Below are positions 61,341 to 64,000 of a stretch of DNA of 64,000 nucleotides, piece by piece (position 1 is the first letter of the stretch; each line of letters starts with the position of its first letter). The notes under the pieces were generated by a model. The model made no database searches. It worked only from the letters and a program-made list of their open reading frames with translations, and had not been told where the DNA came from. The translations under genes were made by a program, and so were the position numbers. This DNA is from Spirodela intermedia (lineage: Eukaryota > Streptophyta > Magnoliopsida > Alismatales > Araceae), in the NCBI GenBank assembly GCA_902729315.2, contig LR746272.1:9170327-9234326 (forward strand), written 5' to 3'.

Positions 61341-64000
61341 TCACGACATATTTTGTTCTCCCTCTATTAGTTTCTCTCATTTATTTATTTTTTGCGCAAT
61401 AAATAATCAACATCAAATTTATTGCATAGCTAGCTAATGTTGCATGGATAAAACATACATAAATTTTAGATTAATTAAACATACTTTGGAAAGCATGCCC
61501 TGTCATGTTGAAGCTTTATGAGGACTTAAAATGACAAAAGAACAAGGATAGAAAAAAGAAAAATTAATGGTATGTGGATAGCCTAATGTATGAAATCTCA
61601 TATTTTAATATATTAACTTTCCATTGTGGAATAATATGTTATATCAAGGTTGATATTTCAATATATGAAAATTTATATTGTGTAATAATGTATTGCATTA
61701 TTTAGCATATAAATGAAAATATGGTGTAATAGCATACAGAGTGAGAGAGGTGTACTGATGTTAAAATTAAGTAAATGAAAATATTCTGTAAAATAGCAAA
61801 GTATGTCAAGGTTGATATTCAATTGTATGAGAAGTTACTATGCAAAATTGAGTGTATTTAGGCTGATATTGCAAATAATACAGCACATCAAGCATCATAT
61901 TTTAATACATGAAAATAAATTATGAAGTAATGTAGCATATCAAGGTTAATAGTTCCATATATAAGAAAAAAAATAAAATATTAAATATATCAAACTTAAC
62001 TTTCCAACAACTGTGTATATTAATCTTCATATGTTTTACAAAAAAAATTTACATTACATACTAACATAGTACATCTTAACATTTCAATGCATGAGAATGG
62101 CAAGGTGGAACAACACATTATTTGAAGGATAATAACTTAGAGTGTGAAGTCTACAATATAAATATGTATTGAACTTAGGAGAAGTATACAAATAACTAAG
62201 TATATGAAATATAATTTTCAATGCATAAGAATTTATTCATGGAATAAAAAACATGAAATGAAGTTTCTTGGTATATAGAATTTAAAATAGGAAATGTAAG
62301 TATTAAACACATGAGGGCACGTAAAACATTTAGTACATTGAGTATAATATTTACTTAATATGAGTTTCAACTTGCAATATAAGCAAGTATGTAATGTTGC
62401 ATACCTAAGTGCATTGAATTTACTCTACAACCTAAGCCATTGTATGAAGCAACATATTTTAATATATATATTTTATATTATAATATTAATCAACATATGA
62501 AATCAAATGCCTTAGTATCCAAAATTTATGCTGCAAGACACATTGTATTGATAACAAAATATATCAAACTCAAATGGTACTCTATGACACATTATATTAT
62601 ATATAACTAGAATGATAATATATACTACTACACCTTAAAACTATGTCATAGTTTGAGATAAGTATCATGTCATACCAATGGAATAATCATTTAAAAGTCT
62701 AAAACTCAACATTGTACAATCTCACTATATCAATAGAATTATTCGCTGAATATTTTTGAAACCATTAGAAGTTCAATGGTGAGTTCATGATATATGAGCA
62801 TTAAATGCATAGTGTTTTAATTATGAAAAATGATTATAAGAAAAATTAAAATATATAATTATTTTTTAATTATGAAAATTGAAAGAAAAATTACGATATA
62901 ATTATGAAAAAATATTATGTTTTATATAAGGTTAAATATGAAAAATATTTAGATATAATTTAAAATAACATATTTAAATATTCAAATGATAAATCAATGG
63001 ACACATTCATGACCTAAAATGATGAATTTATTTATTTGATTTGAGATTTCATGAAAAAAATATTAATATGGAAGCTTTCTAAGTTTATTATGTACTTCTG
63101 ACATTAAATATTACTTTTGAATGACTTGAACATCAAATTAATCAATTAAATTCAGACCACTTGTTCTATCACACTTATGAATATAATTTAATAAAAACTT
63201 TTAATTATTTTAAATAATTAACATAATGATTTTAAATACTAAGATCATGACTTAGTTGTTTATTTGATGGTTAAATTTTATTTGAGACAATTCAAATAAG
63301 ATTTGGTTGCTAAATTGTTGTATTTTTTGGATATGTATTATTAACTCAATTTTAACATTACTAGATCTTTACCAAAATTGACTTAATAGGGATATTATTA
63401 GATATAAATGTTGCATGCTGATAGAACTGCCTATTGGTTTACCTTAAGGATATCTGAGCCATTAATAGATATATCGTATTAAATTTCTAATCATTTAATT
63501 TTGTATTTATCTTAATAAAATTAAACATAGAAAATCTCAAGAGATATTCAATGTTCTTTGCCCATGGTAGAACCCCACAGAAGTGACGACTTGAAAGTCA
63601 TTTTGATCAATGTTCTTAAGCATTCAAGGTCTCTCCTCAGCTAAATTCAAGTTGCAACATTATCTAGAATCTATTAGAATCATTATGAGAAAAAGGATGA
63701 TGAAAAATCAAATCTTACACTACATCTTCTTTGTTAGAATTTCATAAAGATTCAAAGCCAATGTCATCACTTTAAAATATATCATGGTAAAATAGTTTAT
63801 TATTATTCGTTAGAGAAACTTATGATTAATATTTCTTAATCAGTTGAGGGAGTTGAACCTATTAATTAACTGTTGTCTAATTATGAGATAAATTTGAGGA
63901 TAAATTATAAGCGGCTAAACCTAGTAATTAGTGATTTTTATTAGACATTCAATATTGAGGAAATCAAAGAACATGGATTGTTCTTAGAAAGTAGACAAAG
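61341..64000. other. AT-rich terminal block
   Basis: No gene and no long open frame. Very AT-rich with repeated short strings; the first part is a degenerate tandem array. Nothing else is recognised in 62.7-64.0 kb. Confidence 0.6.
61560..62400. repeat. Degenerate AT-rich minisatellite-like array
   Basis: Variants of a segment such as atgt..atatcaaggttgatatt followed by caatatatgaaaat recur at about 61636, 61805, 61935 and, weaker, in between and beyond. Spacing is irregular (roughly 55-65 bp multiples) and divergence is high. Confidence 0.4.

Overview
The window is plant nuclear DNA. The genes are spliced with GT..AG introns and belong to angiosperm families: galacturonosyltransferase GAUT15, UDP-rhamnose synthase RHM, protodermal factor 1, early nodulin-like/phytocyanin, WSD1, VQ, S40, PLS-type PPR and GT14. 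Between them lie AT-rich stretches with decayed retroelements and very many (GA/CT)n microsatellites. GC-rich coding sequence with Ala/Gly/Pro-rich insertions is compatible with a monocot, but I cannot name a species from sequence alone. No tRNA, rRNA, CRISPR or bacterial-type feature was seen.

Layout. 1-4.4 kb is AT-rich repeat DNA. 6.6-31.1 kb is a GC-richer gene island: S40-family senescence regulator (+), GAUT15-like pectin glycosyltransferase (-), RHM (-), a membrane-anchored alpha/beta-hydrolase (+), PDF1 (-) and an early nodulin-like arabinogalactan protein (+). 31.3-41.6 kb is a repeat block holding a decayed Ty1/copia element and an inverted copy of a repeat that is also at 0.7-1.9 kb. 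41.6-59.7 kb is a second island: WSD1-type wax ester synthase/DGAT (-), VQ-motif protein (+), a single-exon PPR protein (+) and a GT14 glucuronosyltransferase-like enzyme (-). From about 61.3 kb to the end the sequence is AT-rich with degenerate repeats. Nine genes are well supported and GAUT15 is supported except for its 5' end. The five multi-exon models were rebuilt by hand from reading frame, splice dinucleotides and phase; the four complete ones close in frame.

How they relate. Several genes act on cell walls or the epidermal surface: RHM makes UDP-rhamnose for pectin RG-I, GAUT15 is of the homogalacturonan synthase family, GT14 enzymes add glucuronic acid to arabinogalactan proteins, the ENODL has an arabinogalactan-type backbone, PDF1 is a proline-rich protein of the protoderm and WSD1 makes cuticular wax esters. 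This may be chance. The most striking sequence-level observation is that simple repeats sit directly after the 5' splice site in five introns of four genes. The GAUT15-like protein also has an altered DxD metal-binding motif, and the ENODL intron is 81 nt, in frame and stop-free. I found no clearly new biological system.
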